From the NCBI GenBank assembly GCA_021775315.1, contig JAJFIC010000034.1, forward strand, positions 1-64,000: a stretch of DNA of 64,000 nt, given 5' to 3'. Positions 41,410 to 49,097 of this stretch are shown here, piece by piece. The position numbers and the translations under genes are program-made. Source of the stretch: Paracoccaceae bacterium (GTDB lineage: Bacteria > Pseudomonadota > Alphaproteobacteria > Rhodobacterales > Rhodobacteraceae). The notes beneath the pieces are model-generated. The model searched no databases. It was not told the DNA's origin and worked only from the letters and a program-made list of their open reading frames with translations. Every line of letters starts with the position of its first letter. Position 1 is the stretch's first letter.

Positions 41410-42066
41410 ATGGCATTATCTGACGACGTTGAAAGCATGGTGACCGACCCTGATCTGGTCAGCAAAAGGCGCGGGCAGATCGTTGATGCTGCGGTGCGAT
41501 TGTTTTCCAAACAGGGTTACGCGCGTACAAGCGTTCAGCAGATTTCAAAAGAGGCGGGCGTCAGCACCGGGTTGATCTATCAATACTTTGGCGACAAGGA
41601 CGACATCCTGTTTCTTGCGCTCAAGCTGGTGCTGGACACGTATGAGCGGGATATTCCGCCACAATTCATTGGTCTGGATCATCCGCTGGAAAAACTGGGC
41701 GCGGCCCTTAGGGCGTATTGTGTCGTCGTGGATAATTTACGTTCGGCCACGGTGCTTGCCTATCGCGCGACGCGGTCGTTGCCGGTCAGGCGTCGGGTGA
41801 TTATCGAAAACGCGGAAACCAGAACCAACCAATTGTTTAAGGATGTGCTGGCGGAATGTATTGGCCAAGGTCTGCTGAAGGTCCCGAATATCGAACTGCT
41901 GACCTATCAATACGTGCATTTTTCCCATGCCTGGGCGCTGAAACACTGGGCGTTTAACGACAAATACGATCTGGAAAGCTATATCCACGAAGGTGGCCGT
42001 CTGCTGATTGAACCGTTCCTGACGGAACAGGGACGGAAAGATTGGGAGCGGCTGGCAATCATCTGA
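41410..42066 (+). CDS. TetR family transcriptional regulator
   Basis: The 218-residue protein has a typical TetR N-terminus: RRGQIVDAAVRLFSKQGYARTSVQQISKEAGVSTGLIYQYFGDKDDIL (about residues 20-67), with the helix-turn-helix, followed by an all-helical ligand domain. ATG 41410 has GAGGA 6 bp upstream. It follows the CoA ligase by 107 bp and is probably read with hcrCAB. Three 18-bp palindromes (35647, 35736, 42111) flank the block it sits in, so it is the best candidate to bind them. By family analogy an acyl- or aroyl-CoA would release it. Confidence 0.85.
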   Translation: MALSDDVESMVTDPDLVSKRRGQIVDAAVRLFSKQGYARTSVQQISKEAGVSTGLIYQYFGDKDDILFLALKLVLDTYERDIPPQFIGLDHPLEKLGAALRAYCVVVDNLRSATVLAYRATRSLPVRRRVIIENAETRTNQLFKDVLAECIGQGLLKVPNIELLTYQYVHFSHAWALKHWAFNDKYDLESYIHEGGRLLIEPFLTEQGRKDWERLAII

Positions 42067-42110
42067 ATCTGATGTGCGGTGAAGCAATGGGATTTTGCCG
42101 GCGCAAAATA

Positions 42111-42128
42111 TGAATGAACGCTCATTCA
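42111..42128. promoter_or_regulatory. TetR-type operator 3
   Basis: TGAATGAACGCTCATTCA carries the same perfect half-sites as operators 1 and 2. It lies 34 bp before the enoyl-CoA hydratase ATG and 45 bp after the tetR stop. Confidence 0.7.
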
Positions 42129-42161
42129 GCAAATGCGAACACTACCAAGAAAGGAAACAAA

Positions 42162-42914
42162 ATGATCTCGTTCATGGTATCTGGGCCGGTTGCGACCATC
42201 ACGCTGGATCGACCGCCGGTAAATGCCATCAATGAAGAGTGGTTGGATCGCTTTGGGGCCGCACTTGATCAAACCGAGGCGCGCGATGATCTTTCGGTTC
42301 TGATCATACGCAGCGCACAAAAGGTGTTTTGCGCCGGGGCAGATCTGGCCTTGATGCGCAGCAGGTTTGAGACCGTAAAAGGGCGGAACCAAATGATCGC
42401 CATGGTGCGGCGCATTCAGGCGCTTTACGCGCGGATTGAACGCTCAAATCTGGTGTCGATTGCTGAAATTGGCGGGGCGGCCATGGGCGGTGGCCTGGAA
42501 CTGGCGCTGGCTTGTGATCTTAGGGTGATTTCCAAAACCGCCAAAGTCGGTCTGCCAGAGGCCGCATTGGGCCTGCTGCCCGGGGCGGGCGGCACGCAGC
42601 GCATGACGGCGCGTTGCGGCGATGATACTGCGCGTCGGCTTATTCTGGGGGCCGAGGTTGTTGACGGCAAAACCGCGCAACAATTGCGGGTGGCGCAATG
42701 GTGCGTTTCCGCCGCAGAAATCGCGGATTTTACCACAGCACTATCCGAAAGGGTTAGTGCAGCGTCACCGCAAGCGCTGGGCCAATGTAAGCGGTGCATA
42801 GGGGCGGTGACAGCTTCCGGTGTGGATGGGTTTGAGGTCGAAATTGACGGAACCCGCGCCTTGTTGGAAAGCGCAGAAACGCAACGCCGTGTTCACAAAT
42901 TTCTGGAGAAATGA
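42162..42914 (+). CDS. Enoyl-CoA hydratase/isomerase family protein (BadK-like candidate)
   Basis: A 250-residue crotonase-fold protein. The oxyanion-hole segment FCAGADLALM (about residue 55), the first catalytic Glu in AMGGGLELALACDLRV, and the second in GLPEAALGLLPGAGGTQRM are all present, so it should be an active hydratase. ATG 42162 follows AAGGAAA; the frame extends to 42114 through operator 3. It is likely under TetR control. Hydration of a cyclohexene- or phenylpropenoyl-CoA would fit the BadH-like dehydrogenase and AliA-like ligase nearby. The substrate is inferred from context only. Confidence 0.8.
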   Translation: MISFMVSGPVATITLDRPPVNAINEEWLDRFGAALDQTEARDDLSVLIIRSAQKVFCAGADLALMRSRFETVKGRNQMIAMVRRIQALYARIERSNLVSIAEIGGAAMGGGLELALACDLRVISKTAKVGLPEAALGLLPGAGGTQRMTARCGDDTARRLILGAEVVDGKTAQQLRVAQWCVSAAEIADFTTALSERVSAASPQALGQCKRCIGAVTASGVDGFEVEIDGTRALLESAETQRRVHKFLEK

Positions 42915-42947
42915 GGCCGGTTGCAAAATAATCGTTGCACTTGAGAT

Positions 42948-42974
42948 AAAATATGTAATGTCGTACTGTAATAC
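42948..42974. promoter_or_regulatory. Shared motif, copy 1 (right half GTACTGTAATAC)
   Basis: The 12-mer GTACTGTAATAC (42963-42974) recurs exactly at 62876-62887. With its GTA-N6-TAC core it fits the 10-6-10 inverted repeat seen at 53286, 50487 and 62861, though the left arm here is poor. It is 38 bp before the FlK-like gene and may control the Pad block. Confidence 0.4.
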
Positions 42975-43011
42975 ATGTTTACTGACCTGAAACAAAGAAT
43001 CGAGATTACCC

Positions 43012-43419
43012 ATGGGCGAAAAATTAACCGCAGGACTATCTGAAACCCGCGTCATTACCGTGGATCGTGATCGCACGATTGGGTTCATGGGCGAAGATTG
43101 CCGTGTGTATTCCACGCCCTCGCTGGTTCAGGATATCGAACAGACCTGCCGCGATTTGATTTTTGAACGCACACCGGACGGCGATGACTCCGTTGGTTTC
43201 ACGGTTTCTGTCACCCATATGGCCCCGACGCTGTTGGGAATGGAGGTGTCGATCACCGCAACCGTGGCTGAAACAGATGGCCGCAAAGTTGTGTTTGACG
43301 TGGTCGCCACTGATCCGCTCGATACCATCTGCAAGGGCCGTCACGAACGGTTTGTGGTCAATGTTGACAAAACCAAGGAACGGCTGCTGGCGAAAGCGGC
43401 GAAGGTATCTGGCTCCTGA
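43012..43419 (+). CDS. FlK-like hot-dog thioesterase
   Basis: The 135-residue protein resembles the FlK (fluoroacetyl-CoA thioesterase) hot-dog group: YSTPSLVQDIEQTCRDLI (about residues 32-49) matches the T-P-x-M/L-x2-x2-E-x-T active-site helix, and GFTVSVTHMAPTLLGMEVSITATV the central beta region. It would hydrolyse a CoA thioester in the cytoplasm. It stands 12 bp before the PadB-like gene, so it probably belongs to the phenylacetyl-CoA block and may protect the CoA pool. The substrate is unknown. Confidence 0.75.
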   Translation: MGEKLTAGLSETRVITVDRDRTIGFMGEDCRVYSTPSLVQDIEQTCRDLIFERTPDGDDSVGFTVSVTHMAPTLLGMEVSITATVAETDGRKVVFDVVATDPLDTICKGRHERFVVNVDKTKERLLAKAAKVSGS

Positions 43420-43430
43420 AAGGCAATGTT

Positions 43431-46169
43431 ATGAACAAGCCCGCAAATCCTACCAAGCAAAGCGTCTCGTCTTATTGTTATCAATGCGTTGCCGGGCCGG
43501 ATTTGCTAAAGGTTGATATGGCTGACGGTGTGCCATATCAGGTGCGCCCCAACGGTTCTGCCGAGGAAATTCACCCGGCGGGCGGTAAGGTTTGCGTTAA
43601 GGCGTTCGGGCTGATCCAGAAAACCAACAACCCCAACCGTATTTTGACGCCGATGATGCGCACCAACCCCAAAAAGGGCAGGAATGAGGACCCGAAATTC
43701 GAGCCTGTTTCCTGGGATGTTGCGCTGGGCGAGATTGCGAAAAAGCTGAACAAGGCGCAGGCGGATGGCCTGAATGATGCGTCGGGTTTTCCGCGTGTTG
43801 CGGCCAGCTTTGGCGGTGGCGGCACACCGACCGCCTATATGGGCACGTTTCCGGCATTTCTGGCGGCCTGGGGTTCTGTCGACATGAGCTTTGGTTCAGG
43901 GCAGGGCGTGAAATGTTACCATTCTGAACATCTTTACGGTGAGTTATGGCACCGCGCCTTCACTGTGTCGCCCGACACGCCGCTGGTTAATCTGGTGTTG
44001 TCCTTTGGTGCCAATGTCGAAGCTTCGGGCGGTGTTTGTGGTGTTCGTCGCCACGCTGATGCGCGGGCGCGGGGTGTCAAACGCATTCAGGTCGAGCCGC
44101 ATTTATCCGTGACCGGCGCCTGTTCGGCCGATTGGGTGCCGATCAAACCCAAAACCGACCCCGCCTTTATGTTCGCCCTTGTGCATGTCCTGTTGCATGA
44201 AATTCCCCGAACACGGCTGGATATTGCGTTTCTGAAAAGGCGTACCTCGTCGCCTTATCTGATTGCCCCGAACGGGTTTTATCTGCGTGATCCGGCCAGC
44301 AAAAAACCCCTTATCTGGGATCTGAAGTCGAGTGGAACTGTGCCCTACGACACGGCGGACACTGATCCCGCGCTGGAGGGGGATTTCAGTGTTTCCGGGC
44401 TTGAGGTTGGGCCGGATGATGTTGAATGGGCCCACGGTGAGGTAACCTGCCAGCCGGCGTTTGGCCATCTGGTGGCGCATGTGAAACCCTATAGCCCGGA
44501 ATGGGCCGCGGATATTTGCGACGTGAAAGCGGCCAGAATTCGCGACACGGCGATGCAGTATATCGACCACGCCTGTGTCGGTGAAACGATTGAGATTGAT
44601 GGCAAGACCCTGCCGTTCCGGCCCGTTGCGATTTCGCTGGGCAAAACCGTTTGCAACGGTTGGGGTGGATATGAATGCGTTTGGGCGCGCACTTTGATGG
44701 CGTGCCTGATCGGCGGGCTTGAGGTGCCGGGTGGCACACTTGGCACGACGGTGCGGTTGAACCGCCCGGCCGACAATCGTTGGTCGAGCGTCGTTGAAGG
44801 ACCGGATGGGTTTATGAACTATCCGATGAACCCGACCAAAAAGGGCGAATGGCACGAAAGTTCAGCCTCGCGGCACGCTCATCAGACTTTGGTGCCATTG
44901 GCGGCAAACTCCCCTTGGTCACAGGCTTTGGGCCCGACTCATCTGGCGTGGATGATGCAAAAAGAGGGGCTTGATCACCTGCCTGTGCCGACCCAGCCGG
45001 ATGTTTGGTTTGTCTACCGGACGAACCCCGCGATCTCGTTCTGGGACACTGACGCTGTCAGTGACGTCATGGCGAATTTTCCGTTTACCGTCTGTTTTGC
45101 CTACACCCATGACGAAACCAACCACATGGCGGATATTTTGCTGCCGGAATGCACCGATCTGGAAGGCTTGCAACTGATCCGCATCGGTGGGTCGAAATAT
45201 GTCGAACAGTTTTGGGAACATCAGGGCTTTGCGTTGCGCGACCCGGCCAGCAAACCACAGGGCGAGGCCAAGGATTTCACGTGGATAGCAACCGAGCTGG
45301 CAAACCGCACGGGGCTGTTGGAAAAGTATAATTCCGCGATCAACAAAGGCGCCGCCGGTATTCGGTTGTTTGGTCAGGGGTACGATTTTTCGCTGGATCC
45401 TGAGCAGGTTCATTCGGTTGAAGATATCTGGAACAACACTTGCCGGGCGGCCAGTGCGGAAATCACTGACGGTGAGGAAAGTCAGGGACTGGATTATTTC
45501 CGCGAGAACGGGTTTCGCACCAAACCTTTCCCCAAAGAGCAATGGTATCTTTACCCCGCGATGGTCGAAAAAGACCTGCGGTTCGAGCTGCCCTATCAGG
45601 AACGACTGTTGCGCATCGGGCAGGAATTGGGCGCGCGATTGCACGAACGCGGCATAACCTGGTGGGACCGTCAATTGATGGAATATGAGGCGATGCCGCA
45701 TTGGCAGGACTTGCAGGGTCTTTGGGAAACAGCGCTGTCAGATGCCTATAACATCAAGATCGGGGACTACCCGTTCTGGCTGCTGACGGCGCGGTCGATG
45801 CAGTATTCCTGGGGCGGCAATGCAGGCATTCAGATGATTCACGAGGTCGCCGGAAATGTTGCGGGCCATGGCGGTGTTTTGATGAACCCGGCAGCGGCTA
45901 AAACGCTTGGACTGGCTGAAGGGGATCAGGTCGAAATATCCTCGCCCAGCGGTAAAACCCGCGGTGCCGTGCTGTTAAGGCAAGGCATCCGCCCGGATAC
46001 ATTGCTGATGATCGGGCAGTTTGACCATTGGAAAACGCCTTTTGCTAAGGATTTGAAAACCCCGAGCATGAACAACCTGACGCCGATGATGCTGGAACTG
46101 ACGGACGCGACAGGCTCGGGCTCTGATCTGGTTAAGGTGGCCGTGAAAAAGATCGGGGCCGCATCATGA
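43431..46169 (+). CDS. padB: Molybdopterin oxidoreductase, PadB-like (phenylacetyl-CoA:acceptor oxidoreductase large subunit)
   Basis: A 912-residue DMSO-reductase-family enzyme. An N-terminal cluster region has C16 and C19 (CYQCVAGPD) and C55, with no third Cys at the usual spacing, so the cluster ligand set is unusual or a cluster is lost. The molybdopterin domains include TAYMGTFPAFLAAWGSVDMSFGSGQGVKCYHSEH and a C-terminal segment VAGNVAGHGGVLMNPAAAKTLGLAEGDQV. No Tat signal is present, so it faces the cytoplasm, as expected for a CoA thioester substrate. With its iron-sulfur/anchor partner and paaK next door, oxidation of phenylacetyl-CoA to phenylglyoxylate (PadBCD of Thauera) is the best guess. 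Coupled to the next gene by 4 bp. Confidence 0.65.
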   Translation: MNKPANPTKQSVSSYCYQCVAGPDLLKVDMADGVPYQVRPNGSAEEIHPAGGKVCVKAFGLIQKTNNPNRILTPMMRTNPKKGRNEDPKFEPVSWDVALGEIAKKLNKAQADGLNDASGFPRVAASFGGGGTPTAYMGTFPAFLAAWGSVDMSFGSGQGVKCYHSEHLYGELWHRAFTVSPDTPLVNLVLSFGANVEASGGVCGVRRHADARARGVKRIQVEPHLSVTGACSADWVPIKPKTDPAFMFALVHVLLHEIPRTRLDIAFLKRRTSSPYLIAPNGFYLRDPASKKPLIWDLKSSGTVPYDTADTDPALEGDFSVSGLEVGPDDVEWAHGEVTCQPAFGHLVAHVKPYSPEWAADICDVKAARIRDTAMQYIDHACVGETIEIDGKTLPFRPVAISLGKTVCNGWGGYECVWARTLMACLIGGLEVPGGTLGTTVRLNRPADNRWSSVVEGPDGFMNYPMNPTKKGEWHESSASRHAHQTLVPLAANSPWSQALGPTHLAWMMQKEGLDHLPVPTQPDVWFVYRTNPAISFWDTDAVSDVMANFPFTVCFAYTHDETNHMADILLPECTDLEGLQLIRIGGSKYVEQFWEHQGFALRDPASKPQGEAKDFTWIATELANRTGLLEKYNSAINKGAAGIRLFGQGYDFSLDPEQVHSVEDIWNNTCRAASAEITDGEESQGLDYFRENGFRTKPFPKEQWYLYPAMVEKDLRFELPYQERLLRIGQELGARLHERGITWWDRQLMEYEAMPHWQDLQGLWETALSDAYNIKIGDYPFWLLTARSMQYSWGGNAGIQMIHEVAGNVAGHGGVLMNPAAAKTLGLAEGDQVEISSPSGKTRGAVLLRQGIRPDTLLMIGQFDHWKTPFAKDLKTPSMNNLTPMMLELTDATGSGSDLVKVAVKKIGAAS

Positions 46170-47737
46170 CGCGCTGGGCGATTGTTGCTGACCTTAACCG
46201 TTGCGTCGGATGTCAGACATGCACATCGGCCTGCAAACACGCCAACGCCACGGCGCCGGGGATCCAATGGCGCAAAGTGCTCGATTTTGAAGTGGGCGAA
46301 TTCCCGGATGTTAGCCGCGCCTTTCTGCCGGTTGGCTGTATGCATTGTGATGAGCCGCCTTGCCTTGATGTCTGCCCGTCAACCGCCACTGGCAAACGGG
46401 ATGACGGTATCGTCACCATTGATTACGACAAATGCATCGGTTGCGCCTATTGCGCCGTGGCCTGCCCCTATCAAGCGCGGTTTCGCGTGGATGCACCAAG
46501 TTCTGCCTATAAGGGCCGCAAGATGCGTCACGAGGTTTTGCGCGAAGACCCGACAAGGATCGGTGTGGCGCAGAAATGCACCCTTTGTATTGATCGCATT
46601 GATGACGGCATGGCGCAGGGACTGACGCCGGGCATTGATGCGGAGGCAACGCCTGCCTGCGTGAATTCCTGCATTGCCGGGGCCTTGTATATGGGCGATG
46701 TGGATGACCAAGACAGCAATGTTTCCAAGCTGTTAAAGGAAAACCGCCATTTCCGAATGCACGAGGACTTGGGAACCGGCCCCGGTATTTATTACCTTTA
46801 TGACGGAGAAATCGGGGACAGCTCTGCGATTGAACCTGCCCCGATGGTGGCGGAACCGGCGGGTCTGGCTGCTGTGTCATCGCAGCTTCAGACCAGTTGG
46901 GATTGGCGCGCTGCGGCGAACTTTACCTTTGGCGGCACCGGCACCGGGTTGTTTGCAGCGACGGTACTGGCGGCGACATTTGCGCCGATGCTGTGGGTTG
47001 CACAGTTTCTGGCGATGGCGTTTGTCGGCGTTGGTTTGTTTTGCGTTTGGTTGGAAATTGGCCGCCCGTGGCGGTTCCTGAATGTTTTTCTGCATGCCAA
47101 GCGCAGCTGGATGACGCGAGAGGCAATCGCCGCCGGGGCTTTCTTTGCCTTTGGTGGGCTGGGATGGCTGTTAGGATCGGTTCCGCTGGCAGTTTTGGCC
47201 GTGCTTAGCGGGTTCGTGTTTTTGTATTGTCAGGGTCGCATGCTGAACGCTGCAAAAGGCATTCCTGCATGGCGTCAAAAGGGTGTGGTTTCGTTGTTGT
47301 TCAGCACTGGCCTGACCGAGGGCGCGGGCTTGCTGGCCATTCTCGTCGCAATAACGGGCTTTGAAGGGTCTGACCTGCGGATTATCACATTGATGCTGAT
47401 CGGGCTGGTTGCCCTGCGGCACATTCTTTGGCGGTCTTATCGCACGGCACTGGGCGAAGTTGGCGCGCCTTTGGGTACGTTTAACGCACTGGATCGTGGT
47501 TATCTGAACCTGTCGACGGTCAGCCAGACGGTGATTCTGGTGTTGCTGGTGGTCGGCCTGTTTAACCCGATCGCCTTGATTGTTGCGGCAGCCTTGGCGG
47601 TTGTCACCGGCTGGGCATTCAAATTCACACTGATAACCAAGGCCGCATTTAACCAAGGTTTTGCGATTGAACGCATGCCCGCACGCGGTGCTGGCAAAAG
47701 TGCGACCGGGATCAAGCCGGGATGGACCACTGCATGA
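46166..47737 (+). CDS. Fused iron-sulfur and membrane-anchor subunit (PadC-PadD-like)
   Basis: This 523-residue protein joins two parts that are separate in most DMSO-reductase-type enzymes. Residues 1-200 are a four-cluster ferredoxin domain (CVGCQTCTSAC, CMHCDEPPCLDVCP, CIGCAYCAVACP, CTLC...CVNSC). Residues 240-500 form a DmsC/NrfD-like anchor with about eight helices, ending in the GIKPGWT tail seen in such anchors. It would pass electrons from the PadB-like subunit to the quinone pool. No signal peptide is present. It overlaps padB by 4 bp and precedes paaK by 40 bp. Confidence 0.75.
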   Translation: MTRWAIVADLNRCVGCQTCTSACKHANATAPGIQWRKVLDFEVGEFPDVSRAFLPVGCMHCDEPPCLDVCPSTATGKRDDGIVTIDYDKCIGCAYCAVACPYQARFRVDAPSSAYKGRKMRHEVLREDPTRIGVAQKCTLCIDRIDDGMAQGLTPGIDAEATPACVNSCIAGALYMGDVDDQDSNVSKLLKENRHFRMHEDLGTGPGIYYLYDGEIGDSSAIEPAPMVAEPAGLAAVSSQLQTSWDWRAAANFTFGGTGTGLFAATVLAATFAPMLWVAQFLAMAFVGVGLFCVWLEIGRPWRFLNVFLHAKRSWMTREAIAAGAFFAFGGLGWLLGSVPLAVLAVLSGFVFLYCQGRMLNAAKGIPAWRQKGVVSLLFSTGLTEGAGLLAILVAITGFEGSDLRIITLMLIGLVALRHILWRSYRTALGEVGAPLGTFNALDRGYLNLSTVSQTVILVLLVVGLFNPIALIVAAALAVVTGWAFKFTLITKAAFNQGFAIERMPARGAGKSATGIKPGWTTA

Positions 47738-47777
47738 AGTAAGGCCAGACGCAGCGGTTTGAAAAGGAGAATGGACC

Positions 47778-49097
47778 ATGACGACGTCATACGACGCTGA
47801 ATTCATGTATGCGCGCGAGGCTGAAACTATGCCCCGTGCGGCGCTCTGGGATTTGCAGGTCGAACGGTTGCGCTGGACGCTGAACCGGGCTTACGATCAT
47901 GTTCCGCACTACAAACGCGCCTTTGACAAGGCTGGCGTTCGACCTGATTGTCTGAACACGCTCAACGATTTGCAACATTTCCCGTTCACCGTGAAAACCG
48001 ATCTGCGCGATAATTATCCGTTTGATATTTTTGCGACACCAGTGGGCGACTTGGCGCGATTGCATGCCTCATCCGGCACAACGGGCAAGCCGACCGTTGT
48101 GGGTTACACGGCCGGGGATTTGGATCGCTGGTCGGATCTGGCTGCGCGATCACTGGCGGCGGCGGGTGCGCGGCCGCATGACATTGTTCATAACGCTTAT
48201 GGGTACGGTCTTTTCACCGGTGGTTTAGGCGCGCATTGCGGGGCCGAAAGACTGGGCTGTGTGGTTGTGCCGATTTCCGGCGGTGGGACTGAACGGCAGG
48301 TGACTCTGCTCAAGGATTTCAACCCGGCGATTTTGTGCGCGACCCCGTCCTATGCCCTGAACATCGCGGAAGTGGCGGAAAACATGGGCGTGGATATGGC
48401 GACCCTTCCGCTGCGCCGGGGGTTTTTTGGTGCCGAACCCTGGAGCGAAGGCATGCGAGCCGAACTCGATCAGCGGCTGGGCATAAAATCTGTAGATGTT
48501 TACGGCTTGTCAGAAATCATGGGCCCCGGAGTTGCGTGTGAATGTGACGTGGCGCGTGATGGTTTGCACGGCTGGGAGGATCATTTCCTGTTTGAAATCA
48601 TCGATCCTGACACACTGGAATCTCTGCCAATGGGTGAAAGCGGAGAGTTGGTCATAACCTCGCTTACCAAAGAGGCAATGCCGATGATCCGGTATCGTAC
48701 CCGCGATATTACGCGGCTGACGGATGAACCCTGTGCCTGCGGGCGTACGCATTTGCGGATCAAGCGGGTCACCGGGCGGGATGATGACATGATGATCATT
48801 CGTGGCGTTAATGTTTTCCCGTCACAGATTGAATCCGTGCTGGTCGGGTTGGACGGCCTTGCGCCGCATTACCTGATCCGGTTGTTCAAAGACGGCCCGC
48901 TGGATGCCATTGCGCTGGATGTTGAACTCTGCCCGGATGTGCCCGAGGATGACAAGACCCTTGCGGCCAAGGCTGCGGACGTTCGCCACCATATCAAATC
49001 CATCATCGGTGTAACCTGTCAGGTTACGGCCAAGCGCTCCGGTGAATTGCCAAGGTCTGAAGGCAAAGCCGTGCGGGTGGTTGATACGCGCGTTTAG
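47778..49097 (+). CDS. paaK: Phenylacetate-CoA ligase
   Basis: PaaK activates phenylacetate to phenylacetyl-CoA with ATP. The 439 residues show the family P-loop ASSGTTGKPTVVGYT (about residues 95-109), YGYGLFTGGLGAHCGAERLG, DVYGLSEIMGPGVA and TKEAMPMIRYRTRDIT, and the C-terminal VTGRDDDMMIIRGVNVFPSQIE. Length is typical. It follows the PadB and PadCD-like genes, so it supplies their substrate. A strong AAAGGAG site precedes the ATG. The 3' end overlaps the convergent histidine kinase gene by 4 bp. Confidence 0.92.
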   Translation: MTTSYDAEFMYAREAETMPRAALWDLQVERLRWTLNRAYDHVPHYKRAFDKAGVRPDCLNTLNDLQHFPFTVKTDLRDNYPFDIFATPVGDLARLHASSGTTGKPTVVGYTAGDLDRWSDLAARSLAAAGARPHDIVHNAYGYGLFTGGLGAHCGAERLGCVVVPISGGGTERQVTLLKDFNPAILCATPSYALNIAEVAENMGVDMATLPLRRGFFGAEPWSEGMRAELDQRLGIKSVDVYGLSEIMGPGVACECDVARDGLHGWEDHFLFEIIDPDTLESLPMGESGELVITSLTKEAMPMIRYRTRDITRLTDEPCACGRTHLRIKRVTGRDDDMMIIRGVNVFPSQIESVLVGLDGLAPHYLIRLFKDGPLDAIALDVELCPDVPEDDKTLAAKAADVRHHIKSIIGVTCQVTAKRSGELPRSEGKAVRVVDTRV

